Shown one piece after another: positions 1 through 7,526 of a stretch of 24,007 nt of DNA; the first letter of the stretch is position 1, and every line of letters begins with the position of its first letter. The notes below the pieces were generated by a model that had not been told where the DNA came from, did no database searches, and saw only the letters and a program-made list of their open reading frames with translations. A program made the translations under genes and the position numbers. Source of the DNA: a virus; IMG/VR virus record IMGVR_UViG_3300024518_000388, positions 1 through 24,007 of that record, one strand, 5' to 3'.

Positions 1-137
1 ACGCTAAACGTGGCGCCATGAAAGTGGCGAGCGGTGGCGGCACCCAGTCGGGTGCTGTCGTGTCGGAGGGTTCTGAGGGGAAACCGTCTTCGTTGAGGGA
101 AGCCTTCGCTCTCGCTAAAAAACAACTCGGCACCTAA
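1..137 (+). CDS. C-terminal end of a probable scaffolding protein (partial)
   Basis: An open frame enters from the left edge (first full codon at 3) and stops with TAA at 135-137, giving the last 44 residues of a protein that starts outside the window. The piece is rich in Gly, Ser and Ala and ends in a basic amphipathic helix (REAFALAKKQLG). The position directly before the capsid gene and the charged helical C-terminus fit a capsid scaffold, whose C-terminus normally contacts the coat protein. This is an inference from place and composition; no family motif is visible. An ATG at 18 lies in the same frame, but the frame is open before it, so the true start is probably upstream. Confidence 0.5.
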   Translation, partial: AKRGAMKVASGGGTQSGAVVSEGSEGKPSSLREAFALAKKQLGT

Positions 138-157
138 ACCTTTAAGGGGGTTTTATC

Positions 158-1126
158 ATGGCAGCAGGAAACGCTAACTTTGACGAGATTCTCTCTACCA
201 CGCTTAAGAACTACATCCCGAAGCTGACAGACAACATCTTCAGCGCACGGCCGTTGTTCTACGCTTTGACGAATGGTCAGACCATTCGTCGGATCAGTGG
301 TGGAGCGAACATCGTCGTTCCGATTATTTACGGGACAAACTCAACCGCTGGTTCATACAGTGGAACCGACACTATTGACATTACTGCTCAGACAGGCATT
401 TCGGCCGCTGAGTGGTCTTGGAAGCAGTACGCGGCCACTGTAACAATCAATGGTATTGAGGAAGCCAAGAACAACGGTGAAGCACAGATCATTGATCTGC
501 TGGAAGGCAAGATTTTCCAGACGCAGGAAACCATTATCGAGAACATGAACACCATGTTGTTCGGTAACGGTACTGGCAACGGTGGCAAGGACTGGATGGG
601 CCTCGCGGCTCTGGTCGGTCTAGGCAACGATGCTGGTGGTTCGTCACTCGGCGGCATTGATGCCACCGATGCGGACAACTCCTGGTGGCGTTCACAGGTG
701 ACCAATCAGGGTGCTGCGGCACTCACGGTCGCCTCGATGGCAACCTTGTACAACAACTGTTCGGTTGGTAACGATCAGCCGACAATCATCATCACGGGCC
801 AGGCCCAGTACGAAGCCTACGAGGCTTTGCTGGACCAGAACATCCGTTACACGGATACTGACATGGCTGACGGTGGCTTCCAGAACCTTCTGTTCAAGGG
901 CGCACCCGTAACCTTCGATGGTGTTCTCGCTGGTGAAGGCAAGCTTTACATGCTTAACACCAAGTACCTCCAGTTGGTGGCCCATAGCGATGTCTGGTTC
1001 AAGCCGACACCGTTCGTGCGCCCAACCAACCAGGATGCGGTATTCTCGCAGCTGCTCTGCTACGGCGAGCTGACTACAAGCAACCGTGCCCGCCAGGGCT
1101 ACATGTACGGCATCCTGCCGGCCTAG
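158..1126 (+). CDS. Major capsid protein
   Basis: A 322-aa protein, the usual size for an HK97-fold coat subunit, that would form the icosahedral shell. It starts at the ATG at 158 behind AAGGGGG, the strongest ribosome site in the structural arm, as expected for the most abundant virion protein. The N-terminus (LKNYIPKLTDNIFSARPL) resembles the N-arm of many marine and actinobacterial phage coat proteins. It is followed by a beta-rich stretch, a central helix (residues about 115-135) leading into a Gly/Asn-rich loop (GNGTGNGG), and a C-terminal part with the motif YLQLVAH. The flanking genes (scaffold-like tail upstream, connector downstream) support the call. No delta domain or protease is seen, so any maturation protease would be to the left. 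Confidence 0.85.
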   Translation: MAAGNANFDEILSTTLKNYIPKLTDNIFSARPLFYALTNGQTIRRISGGANIVVPIIYGTNSTAGSYSGTDTIDITAQTGISAAEWSWKQYAATVTINGIEEAKNNGEAQIIDLLEGKIFQTQETIIENMNTMLFGNGTGNGGKDWMGLAALVGLGNDAGGSSLGGIDATDADNSWWRSQVTNQGAAALTVASMATLYNNCSVGNDQPTIIITGQAQYEAYEALLDQNIRYTDTDMADGGFQNLLFKGAPVTFDGVLAGEGKLYMLNTKYLQLVAHSDVWFKPTPFVRPTNQDAVFSQLLCYGELTTSNRARQGYMYGILPA

Positions 1127-1130
1127 TAGT

Positions 1131-1391
1131 ATGGGACGAGAGTTCGCTTACGCTTACAAGTCGGGTGCCCGTGCATACGGGGAACCGGCTGGCGACCATT
1201 TTCGGGATTCTTCTCCACGGCCTCAAACCGTTGGATTGTCACGAAGTATCGCTCGGGTGAACCCGATGAGTAGCGGACCTGTCGTCCCAGAACCTGTCAA
1301 GTGCAGTTCTCTGACCCGTGATGGGGCGCCCTGCAAGGGGCGTCCTATCACAGGCAGCGAGCTGTGCGTCTTTCATCAGCCTAAGGAGTAG
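1131..1391 (+). CDS. Small Cys/His (zinc-knuckle-like) protein
   Basis: An 86-aa protein starting at the ATG 5 nt after the capsid stop. An in-frame upstream ATG at 1086 lies inside the capsid gene and is less likely. The N-terminal half is polar and low in complexity. The C-terminal third carries Cys58, Cys68, Cys79 and His82 in the pattern C-x9-C-x10-C-x2-H, with TRDGAPCKG between the first two cysteines. This spacing is common in short phage proteins and in domains that hold one zinc ion, so metal binding is likely though not proven. Its role is unknown. Its place between capsid and adaptor suggests a minor capsid, decoration or assembly protein. There is no strong ribosome site, so translation may be coupled to the capsid gene. 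Confidence 0.65.
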   Translation: MGREFAYAYKSGARAYGEPAGDHFRDSSPRPQTVGLSRSIARVNPMSSGPVVPEPVKCSSLTRDGAPCKGRPITGSELCVFHQPKE

Positions 1392-1393
1392 GC

Positions 1394-2101
1394 GTGGACA
1401 TTTCGACCATGCGGTCGTATGTCCGCTCGGTGGTGGACATTGATACGTCGGATATTTCCGACGATGTAATGAATCGTTTTCTCGGCGAAGCTTACGATGT
1501 GATTGTCTATTCGGAGAAGCGGTGGCCTTTCTTCGAGGCCACGACTTCGTTTGAAACCGTGGGGGCACAGAAGGATTACACGGTTGCTGTCGTTGGGGCA
1601 GCACTCACGAATGGGTTGCGTGAAATAGCGTCGCTCAGGACCGGCAACCAGGTTCTTGAATACATTGGTCGTGACGACGGTGATGTCATTTACCCGTTGG
1701 ATTCAAACACGACGGGGAACCCGTGGTACTGGTCTTTCTGGGCTGATTCGATTCGCCTCTACCCGACTCCTGGGTCTGGCGACACTGTTTATGTTCGGGG
1801 TTACAAGGCTCCTGCAGCGTTTGGTGCCGGCGTGTCAGACAGCACTGAGCCGTCGGATCTACCAACCCCGTTTCACATGGTTCTTGCTACTTACGGGATT
1901 GCCCGTGCATACGAGCAGCAGGAAGATCCGACAATGTCGGCGCAATACTTTTCGATCTTCAACCAGGAGCTAGATAACCTTCGTGCCCGTTACGAAGACA
2001 TGCCTGCGGCACAACCTGTGAGGATCAATAGCCGGTCGGCTTCACGATGGATGTCCCAGTCGTATCTGCCTAGACGGTTGCGGTACGGCTGGGAGCTGTA
2101 G
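1394..2101 (+). CDS. Head-tail adaptor / tail-tubular-A-like protein
   Basis: A 235-aa protein with a GTG start at 1394; the ribosome site AAGGAG overlaps the end of the preceding gene. The N-terminal 50 residues are helical and begin MDISTMRSYVRSVVDID. A beta-rich middle contains RLYPTP and YVRGYKAP. Near residue 155 there is the segment PTPFHMVLATYGIARAYEQQ followed by EDP, a helix typical of phage connector proteins that pack on the portal ring (T7 gp11/P22 gp4-type role). The basic C-terminus (RRLRYGWEL) suits contact with DNA or portal. The stop at 2099-2101 directly abuts the GTG of the next gene. The family name is inferred from this pattern and gene order. Confidence 0.65.
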   Translation: MDISTMRSYVRSVVDIDTSDISDDVMNRFLGEAYDVIVYSEKRWPFFEATTSFETVGAQKDYTVAVVGAALTNGLREIASLRTGNQVLEYIGRDDGDVIYPLDSNTTGNPWYWSFWADSIRLYPTPGSGDTVYVRGYKAPAAFGAGVSDSTEPSDLPTPFHMVLATYGIARAYEQQEDPTMSAQYFSIFNQELDNLRARYEDMPAAQPVRINSRSASRWMSQSYLPRRLRYGWEL

Positions 2102-3676
2102 GTGGCTTCACCCTCTTGGAATCTTGAAGCTCTTGAACTTTTCACGGGTGGCTTGAATCTTCGTTCCGACCAGTTCAACCTGGGGGAGAACGAATCCCCT
2201 GATCTTCTCAATGTTCTTGTTGATCCGCGTGGCGGGATCCGCCAACGCGATGGTGTGGATCGTAGGAACCCGACGGCGTTGAGTGCCGATATTCAAGGCA
2301 TTTGGGCGTTGCATACTGATAGTGGCACGAATCATGTGATGGTCAACTATGACACGAAGGTTGCCTACAGTTCGACCGCCAACTTTACTGATTTGACAGG
2401 GATCACGGCCCGTACAGCAGGGTCGCGCGTGTACGGCGTGACGATGAACAATGTCGCTTACGGTGTGTCTTACGACAAGGTGTGTTTCAGGTGGGATGGT
2501 TCCACCGCAGCGGATCTGGGGGTGACGTTCGGGTCGAGCGGCAACATGCCGCAAGCGCAGTACATCACTGCATGGAATAACTTTACTTGGGTGGCGAACA
2601 CTTACGAATCGGGGACAGGACACAAGTACCGTTTGAGGTGGTCGAACGCTAACGATCCTGAAACGTGGACGGCAACCGACTATGTCGACATCGACAAGGG
2701 CGACCATGGTGATTACATCACGGGGTTGTGCCCGATGGGTGACCGCTTGTTGGTGTTCAAGTCGAACAGTGTGCATGCCGTGTTTGGTTTCGATTCTGAT
2801 TCTTTCCAGGTTGTGACGTTGAGCAACGATGTCGGATCGGTTCCGTTGTCGTCGCCGGTGGCGACACCGTTCGGAGTGTTTTTCTGGTACGCCGATCAGG
2901 GCGTCTACATGTATAACCGTGAAGGTTTTGTCTGGGTGTTCGACAAGATGTCGCCGGCTGTGGATGATGGACGCATTTCGTTCGGAACGAATCCGCAGCT
3001 CGGGTGGGGAAACAACAAGCTGTACGTTTCGGTCGACTGGACTGAGGGCGGTGTCACGACTCGTCGGACACTGATTTATGATCCGACGGTTGCTGGCGGC
3101 GCCTGGATAACTACCGATATTGATACTGCAGCACTGTATGCGTATCGGCCGCCGAATGATTCTTCAACGGTTTACGGGGCGTGTGTCGCCAACACGGGGG
3201 TGTTGGTCGATGTTGAGGATGAACAGAACCGTTCTACGGACAGGTATGCGTCTTCTGCGGAAACACACATTTCGTCGTATTTCGTGACACGGTGGGTGTC
3301 GGGTAAGAACCCGATTTTGAAGAAGCGATGGGGTCGACCTCGTTTGGTGACTTCAGCGGAGTCAACGATTGTGTTGCCTGTCTCGATTTACAAGGATTAT
3401 GACAAGTCGGCTGCCACTGGCAGCTTCAACCTGAGTATCACGGGGAAAACATCGACTTCGCTGTGGGACACCGCCAAATGGGATGATGCTGATGACACGT
3501 CGCCTTATTGGGCGGCGTGGGATGCGATCTCGCGCGATCTCACTGCCGTGGTGCTGAATATGCCCACACTTGGGACAGCAAAGAGTGTAAGTGTGAAAGT
3601 AAGCGGCCCATCTACCAACAACCATTGGGAAATGAACGCTTTGGCTTTCGTATACACGCCTAGGAGGCTCAGATAA
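2102..3676 (+). CDS. Tail-tubular-B / packaged-DNA stabilisation-like protein
   Basis: A 524-aa beta-rich protein with a GTG start abutting the previous stop. The first 60 residues contain FTGGLNLRSDQF and SPDLLNVLVDPRGGIRQRDG, the typical opening of phage nozzle/stabilisation proteins (P22 gp10-like, T7 gp12-like). There, Asn and Gly-rich turns lead into a beta-propeller. Repeating units of the type VYGVTMNNVAYGVS, TWVANTYESGTG, GDRLLVFKSNSVHAVFG and VFFWYADQGVYMYNREG follow, consistent with propeller blades. It would form the lower tail tube or nozzle that closes the head after packaging. It is longer than P22 gp10 and shorter than T7 gp12, so assignment to either family is only structural. 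Confidence 0.65.
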   Translation: MASPSWNLEALELFTGGLNLRSDQFNLGENESPDLLNVLVDPRGGIRQRDGVDRRNPTALSADIQGIWALHTDSGTNHVMVNYDTKVAYSSTANFTDLTGITARTAGSRVYGVTMNNVAYGVSYDKVCFRWDGSTAADLGVTFGSSGNMPQAQYITAWNNFTWVANTYESGTGHKYRLRWSNANDPETWTATDYVDIDKGDHGDYITGLCPMGDRLLVFKSNSVHAVFGFDSDSFQVVTLSNDVGSVPLSSPVATPFGVFFWYADQGVYMYNREGFVWVFDKMSPAVDDGRISFGTNPQLGWGNNKLYVSVDWTEGGVTTRRTLIYDPTVAGGAWITTDIDTAALYAYRPPNDSSTVYGACVANTGVLVDVEDEQNRSTDRYASSAETHISSYFVTRWVSGKNPILKKRWGRPRLVTSAESTIVLPVSIYKDYDKSAATGSFNLSITGKTSTSLWDTAKWDDADDTSPYWAAWDAISRDLTAVVLNMPTLGTAKSVSVKVSGPSTNNHWEMNALAFVYTPRRLR

Positions 3677-4756
3677 ATGGCAACACTGGCCGTTACTAAC
3701 TCATTCTCCGCTGGGACGACCATCGTCGCAGCGGACATGAACCAGAACTTTGATGATGTCGAAGCGTTTGTCAACACCACACCTGGTGTTGTTCAGAACG
3801 ACATCGTTGACGCTAAGGGTGATCTGGTCGCCGCTACCGCAGCGGATGCCGTTTCTCGCCTGGCTGTAGGCACCGATACTTATGTGTTGACTGCTGATTC
3901 GACGGAGGCGACGGGTCTCAAGTGGGCGGCACCGACAACTGGCGACATCACGGGCCTCACTGCCGGCGACCTGGTTGACATTACGGCAGCTAGTGGTCCT
4001 GTTCCTACGGTCAATGTTGATCTGTCTGAGGCAGCTACTTCCACCTCGGATGCTGACGGCGACTACTTCCTAGTTACTGACGCTGCTGCAGCCCAGTACA
4101 AGTTGACGAAGGCAAACATTGCCTTGTCGGGGATGAATAACGATTCGGGGTGGACAACCAATGTAGGCGACATAACGGCCGTGACTGCGGGAACGAACAT
4201 CTCGGGTGGTGGAACCTCTGGAGCGGTCACGGTAAATCTTGCCATTGACGCTGCCGTTGACTTTGGTTCTGACGGTTCGGGTGTGGACGTTTCGTTCCAT
4301 TCGGCGACGGCCGGCGATCTCATGTTCTGGGATGCCTCTGAGGAGAAGTTGACCATCACGGGTACTGATGGTCAGACGGCGCTTGATGTTGCTGACGGCA
4401 ACGTCACTATCACCGACACTCTCACCGTGTCTGGTGGCCTGGTCGCCCCGCTGGCGATCAACGCACAGACTGGCACGACCTACACGTTCGTCCTGGCTGA
4501 TGCTGGGAAGTTTGTTTCCTCATCGAATGGTTCAGCGCAGACGTTCACCGTGCCACCCAACTCGTCGGTGGCCTACGCCGTCGGTACGCAGATCATTGTT
4601 CAGAACATTGGTTCGGCTAACTGTACGTTGGCTCAGGGTTCTGGTGTGACGATCAACTCCAAGGATTCCAACAAGGAGATCGACGGTCAGTTTGCGGCTG
4701 CGACGTTGATAAAGACGGCGACGGATGCTTGGTCGCTGATTGGTGCTTTGGCCTAA
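3677..4756 (+). CDS. Modular tail fibre protein
   Basis: A 359-aa fibre-type protein with the ribosome site TAGGAGG before the ATG at 3677. Residues 1-85 match a widespread phage fibre N-terminus: an ADMNQNFDDVEAF helix, then VDAKGDLVAATAADAVSRLA and STEATGLKWAAP. Residues about 94-190 hold two copies of a GDIT-x-(V/L)TAG unit, the second with NISGGGTSGAVTVNL. Residues about 260-359 form a common fibre C-terminal domain (TYTFVLADAGKFV, AQTFTVPPNSS, GTQIIVQNIG, TLIKTATDAWSLIG), a beta module seen at the tips of many fibres. The composition is Ala, Thr, Asp and Gly-rich with very few basic residues. The gene is coupled to the next by a TAATG junction. It is likely a trimeric host-contact fibre. 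Confidence 0.75.
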   Translation: MATLAVTNSFSAGTTIVAADMNQNFDDVEAFVNTTPGVVQNDIVDAKGDLVAATAADAVSRLAVGTDTYVLTADSTEATGLKWAAPTTGDITGLTAGDLVDITAASGPVPTVNVDLSEAATSTSDADGDYFLVTDAAAAQYKLTKANIALSGMNNDSGWTTNVGDITAVTAGTNISGGGTSGAVTVNLAIDAAVDFGSDGSGVDVSFHSATAGDLMFWDASEEKLTITGTDGQTALDVADGNVTITDTLTVSGGLVAPLAINAQTGTTYTFVLADAGKFVSSSNGSAQTFTVPPNSSVAYAVGTQIIVQNIGSANCTLAQGSGVTINSKDSNKEIDGQFAAATLIKTATDAWSLIGALA

Positions 4757-5688
4757 TGGTGATCCGTCCAGTCGATCACGGGATCTTTGCTGGTAGTGCA
4801 GGCGGTGGTGGTGGCTTTTCCTACGTCACGGGCGGCGTCGATTATCCCTCCTACGCCACGCTGGACACGATCCAGAAATACAACCATTCCGACGACGTGC
4901 GTAGCACTCTGGTTGCGACTCTTAGCGCCGCGAACCAAAATGCCTGCGGAGCGGGTAACGCTGGGGTCGCTGGCTATACGATGTGCGGTGCAGCGGGTGG
5001 CGGCAACACGGATGACATCGACAAGATCGACTTCACTAACGACACCACCTCTGAACTTGTGGCAGTTGCTGGCTCAAATCGCTACTCATTGGCGGGATTT
5101 TCTAATAGTGGTGTGGCGGGTTACGCAGCGGGTGGCAATGCCTACCCTGCTGTAGCCGAAGTGGACAAACTGACGTACAGTAGCGAAACGGTGGCGGCCT
5201 TGGGGACGGGACTCTCGGCAGCCAACTACGGCGGGAGGGGGTTTGCCGACAATAGTGTCGCAGGTTACGTCTGTGGTGGTGGCGGGTCAGTCACAACGGT
5301 AGACAAGTTCGCGTTCCCTGGCGACAGTCGCACGACGTTGGCCTCTGGCCTCAACCCTGGCCGCCATAGCATGTCGGCTTTCGCTGACAGCGGTGTCGGT
5401 GGTTACATCGCTGGCGGGCCAGCCAGCATCTTGACGATCCAGAAGTTCAGTTTCCCAAGCGATTCGACAGCCAACATTGCAGCCTCACTCTCACAGCAGC
5501 AGTACAACTCTGAGGGGTGTGCCGCCTCGGGCACGTCGGGCTATATCGTGGCAGGCGACAATACGAGCAGTGCTATTGCTAACGTGAATAAGATCGCTTT
5601 CCCCGCCGAAACACTTTCGGCGACGACAGCCATGCAGGTTGCCATAGACAAGACGACAGCAGTTTCCAACGAACTGACTCTCGCATGA
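4756..5688 (+). CDS. Kelch-like six-blade beta-propeller tail protein
   Basis: A 310-aa protein starting at the ATG in a TAATG overlap with the fibre gene. An in-frame ATG at 4729 lies inside that gene and is less likely. It is built of six repeats of about 45-50 residues with the pattern SGVAGY-x2-GG-x(6-10)-(I/V)(D/Q)K(I/F/L)-x-F-x2-(D/E)T-x3-L-x3-LS. Copies of the GY..GG core are seen as YVTGG, GYTMCG, GYAAGG, GYVCGG, GYIAGG and GYIVAG. The K-[FIL]-x-[FY] strand is seen as IQKYNH, IDKIDF, VDKLTY, VDKFAF, IQKFSF and VNKIAF. This is the layout of a kelch-type propeller. Position after the fibre points to receptor binding or a baseplate ornament; the ligand is unknown. The last residues (TTAVSNELTLA) may close the ring or anchor it. 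Confidence 0.65.
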   Translation: MVIRPVDHGIFAGSAGGGGGFSYVTGGVDYPSYATLDTIQKYNHSDDVRSTLVATLSAANQNACGAGNAGVAGYTMCGAAGGGNTDDIDKIDFTNDTTSELVAVAGSNRYSLAGFSNSGVAGYAAGGNAYPAVAEVDKLTYSSETVAALGTGLSAANYGGRGFADNSVAGYVCGGGGSVTTVDKFAFPGDSRTTLASGLNPGRHSMSAFADSGVGGYIAGGPASILTIQKFSFPSDSTANIAASLSQQQYNSEGCAASGTSGYIVAGDNTSSAIANVNKIAFPAETLSATTAMQVAIDKTTAVSNELTLA

Positions 5689-6215
5689 ACATCGCTGAGG
5701 CCATAGAAGAAATCCAGCAGCCCCGCTCCCGCTTCCAGTTGATCCACTTCGTCCTCGGCCAGCACGACACCCCTGAGATGAGGTTCTACCAACTGTGTCT
5801 GGAACTACAGAGCGTCGGTCACAACTTGCGGCTTGCCCAGTTGTCGGTTCGTAGGACCAAGATTGAGATTGCCCGCCTGCTGGCAACGGGCGACGAGATT
5901 GATGCCATTACTGCTGAGGAAAAGCAGGTCGGCCTTGAACATCACCTTGTGGTGATGCGTGGCGCTGAACGCGAACTGGCGGTACTCACCGATTTGTTCG
6001 ATGAGTCGCAGAAATACACCCGTGACGAGATTGAACACGCCCAACCTGAATACTGGGAGAAGCGACTGACCCGTCAAACAAACCTTCAGATCATGTCTGG
6101 GAGTGTTGGTTGGGCGCAGTTGGATTCGATGCGGCAGATCGGTTTATTGGACGAAATGGTTTCTGATCGGGAACAGATGTTGACTGAGCAAGCGAGAGCG
6201 GAGTTGACCCGATGA
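5685..6215 (+). CDS. Helical protein of unknown function, fibre-linked
   Basis: A 176-aa protein starting in an ATGA overlap with the propeller gene. It is predicted almost wholly helical and strongly charged: an N-terminal acidic amphipathic helix (MNIAEAIEEIQ), a long helix pair around residues 45-120 rich in Leu, Arg and Glu (RRTKIEIARLLATGDEIDAI), and a segment IEHAQPEYWEKRLTRQ near residue 125. The C-terminal helix ends in basic and acidic heptads. It has no signal peptide or membrane segment. I do not recognise the family. Strict coupling to the propeller and fibre genes suggests a tail-assembly factor or fibre chaperone, but it could equally be a structural subunit. Confidence 0.6.
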   Translation: MNIAEAIEEIQQPRSRFQLIHFVLGQHDTPEMRFYQLCLELQSVGHNLRLAQLSVRRTKIEIARLLATGDEIDAITAEEKQVGLEHHLVVMRGAERELAVLTDLFDESQKYTRDEIEHAQPEYWEKRLTRQTNLQIMSGSVGWAQLDSMRQIGLLDEMVSDREQMLTEQARAELTR

Positions 6216-6499
6216 TCTACCTAAAGTGGGAACTGTCGGATACTGGCGTGTCGGGTACTGGCCCTGAGGAAACGATTGCTAATCGTGGTGGCAGGGCTGA
6301 AGCAGGGTGGGCTGTGGACACCGACGGTTACCGCATCGGTTACCTGACTACGACTGCCGACCTGACAGGTTTGGAAACGTGGGATGTCACGACTCAGACG
6401 GAAGCGCAGGCACTCACGTTCTGTCAGGCATTGTGGGCGGGTGCCACAGTGGATAGTGACGGTTTCATCACATCCCCTCCACCACCCGACGATGAGTAA
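6212..6499 (+). CDS. Small hypothetical protein
   Basis: A 95-aa acidic protein with an ATGA overlap on the gene before and a TAATG overlap on the gene after. It starts MIYLKWELSDTG and contains DTDGYRIGYLTTTADLTG and a Cys-containing helix (EAQALTFCQALWAGA), then ends in a Pro/Asp tail (PPPPDDE). The pattern suggests a small beta sheet followed by one helix. Function is unknown. Translation is tied to the tail-protein genes on either side, so it is probably a virion or tail-assembly component. Confidence 0.55.
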   Translation: MIYLKWELSDTGVSGTGPEETIANRGGRAEAGWAVDTDGYRIGYLTTTADLTGLETWDVTTQTEAQALTFCQALWAGATVDSDGFITSPPPPDDE

Positions 6500-6846
6500 T
6501 GAGCGAACCGACCGATATTCGACAGGTAAAGATACCGACCATCGCGGTCGGACTCATCCTGTCCGTAGCGGTCATCGCGGGAACAATCACCTGGTCGTCA
6601 GCACGCACTGTGGCACGCATCGACCGCCTCGAAGAGTCGGTTGAATCCATTGAAGATTCGATGGATATGCACTCTTATGCGCGGGTGGAAGACGTTTCGG
6701 AAGACATCAGGGATTTAGAAGCACGGTTGGCAGCGATGGAAGACTTGTGTAGCCGTGTAGACGCGATGGAGGAACTGGTCGCTGGGGTGGCTTCCTCTGT
6801 GAGCGCCTTGTTGATGCAGGACGAGCAATCTCACTGGGAGGACTGA
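6499..6846 (+). CDS. Single-pass membrane protein with coiled coil
   Basis: A 115-aa protein starting in a TAATG junction. A polar N-terminus of about 12 residues is followed by one clear transmembrane helix (residues about 13-34: PTIAVGLILSVAVIAGTITW). A long acidic coiled coil then runs from residue 38 to about 105, with heptads such as RIDRLEESVESIEDS and DIRDLEARLAAMEDL. One Cys lies in the coil. The topology (short N-terminus inside, coil outside the membrane) resembles accessory lysis or spanin-like proteins, but the gene sits among tail genes, far from the lysin. It could also be a membrane-contacting ejection factor. No family recognised. Confidence 0.55.
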   Translation: MSEPTDIRQVKIPTIAVGLILSVAVIAGTITWSSARTVARIDRLEESVESIEDSMDMHSYARVEDVSEDIRDLEARLAAMEDLCSRVDAMEELVAGVASSVSALLMQDEQSHWED

Positions 6847-6977
6847 TGCCTACAGTCGTGTACAAGCCGACTCACAGGTTTGTGGGACCAAACTCCCTAT
6901 CTATTGAGTATGAACTTCGCAAAATCCAAGAGAAGCTCGATGACCTCGAAACACGCGTAACGGCCCTGGAGCCGTAG
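6846..6977 (+). CDS. 43-aa protein with C-terminal coiled-coil helix
   Basis: A short gene with its ATG in a TGATG overlap with the membrane-protein gene and TAG at 6975-6977. The product begins MPTVVYKPTHRFVGPNSL and then forms one amphipathic heptad helix (YELRKIQEKLDDLETRVTAL). The helix could pair with the coiled coil of the upstream membrane protein, which has similar heptad composition; that partnership is a guess. The overlap start, the ribosome site for the next gene just after it (AGGAG at 6976-6980) and a clean helical design argue for a real gene despite its size. Confidence 0.5.
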   Translation: MPTVVYKPTHRFVGPNSLSIEYELRKIQEKLDDLETRVTALEP

Positions 6978-6984
6978 GAGAGAC

Positions 6985-7275
6985 ATGGCTATTAGACGAG
7001 CAGCCTCAGAAATGGGGAGAAAACTAGGTGACGAGTCGTTGGTTGTCGCTGGGACAGCAATCGGGTTGGCGTCTATCGCCACGAATGCTGTTGCGGCAAT
7101 GATCACGAACGGTGCTGAACCGATTCGGGTGAGGTGGGGTACCCCCACATCATCTGTTGGGCATTATTTGAATCCCTACAGCACGCTGGAGCTGGTGAAT
7201 GACGACTTGAGTGTTGTCAAGTTCATTCGTATTAGTTCTAGTTCCACCATTTTCGTAACCTACTTCGGAGCATAG
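6985..7275 (+). CDS. Small hypothetical virion-type protein
   Basis: A 96-aa protein with a good AGGAG ribosome site 5 nt before the ATG. The N-terminal half is Ala-rich and moderately hydrophobic (VAGTAIGLASIATNAVAAM), possibly a buried or membrane-contacting helix. The C-terminal half is beta-like, with RVRWGTPTSSVGHY, LELVNDDLSVVKFIRIS and a final TIFVTYFGA. The sheet part resembles small head or tail decoration modules that report position along a surface, but I recognise no family. It lies in the coupled run of small genes between the fibres and the large ejection proteins. Confidence 0.5.
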   Translation: MAIRRAASEMGRKLGDESLVVAGTAIGLASIATNAVAAMITNGAEPIRVRWGTPTSSVGHYLNPYSTLELVNDDLSVVKFIRISSSSTIFVTYFGA

Positions 7276-7277
7276 GC

Positions 7278-7526
7278 ATGGGACTTAATCGGATTGCACA
7301 GAGGGTTGTGGATCAGGTTTCGACTGGTGACATAACTGATGTGGTTGCAGGGTCGGGGCTGGAGGGTGGCGGCAGCACTGGCGCTGTGACCCTCACTCTT
7401 GATGCGAGTAATCTGACGGCTCTGGGTGCGACGGTCGCTGTGACCGATTATGTCGTGATCTATGACACTGATGGGACTGCAACTAAGAAGGTTTTGGTTT
7501 CTAACATGCCTGGGTTGTGGGCGTAA
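7278..7526 (+). CDS. Small fibre-module protein
   Basis: An 82-aa protein starting 3 nt after the previous stop. Residues 17-42 (GDITDVVAGSGLEGGG, then STGAVTLTLD) closely match residues 164-188 of the fibre encoded at 3677-4756 (GDITAVTAGTNISGGG, then TSGAVTVNL). The remaining part, VAVTDYVVIYDTDGTATKKV, is the kind of short beta module that links fibre domains. It looks like a stand-alone fibre building block, either an extra tail-tip subunit or a remnant of a longer fibre gene. The end of the gene forms a TAATG junction with the next. Confidence 0.55.
   Translation: MGLNRIAQRVVDQVSTGDITDVVAGSGLEGGGSTGAVTLTLDASNLTALGATVAVTDYVVIYDTDGTATKKVLVSNMPGLWA

Noticed and set aside
2108-2776. 222-aa open frame on the minus strand
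   Set aside because: It lies wholly inside the stabilisation-protein gene on the plus strand, has no ribosome site or recognisable motif and is a by-product of GC-rich codon use.
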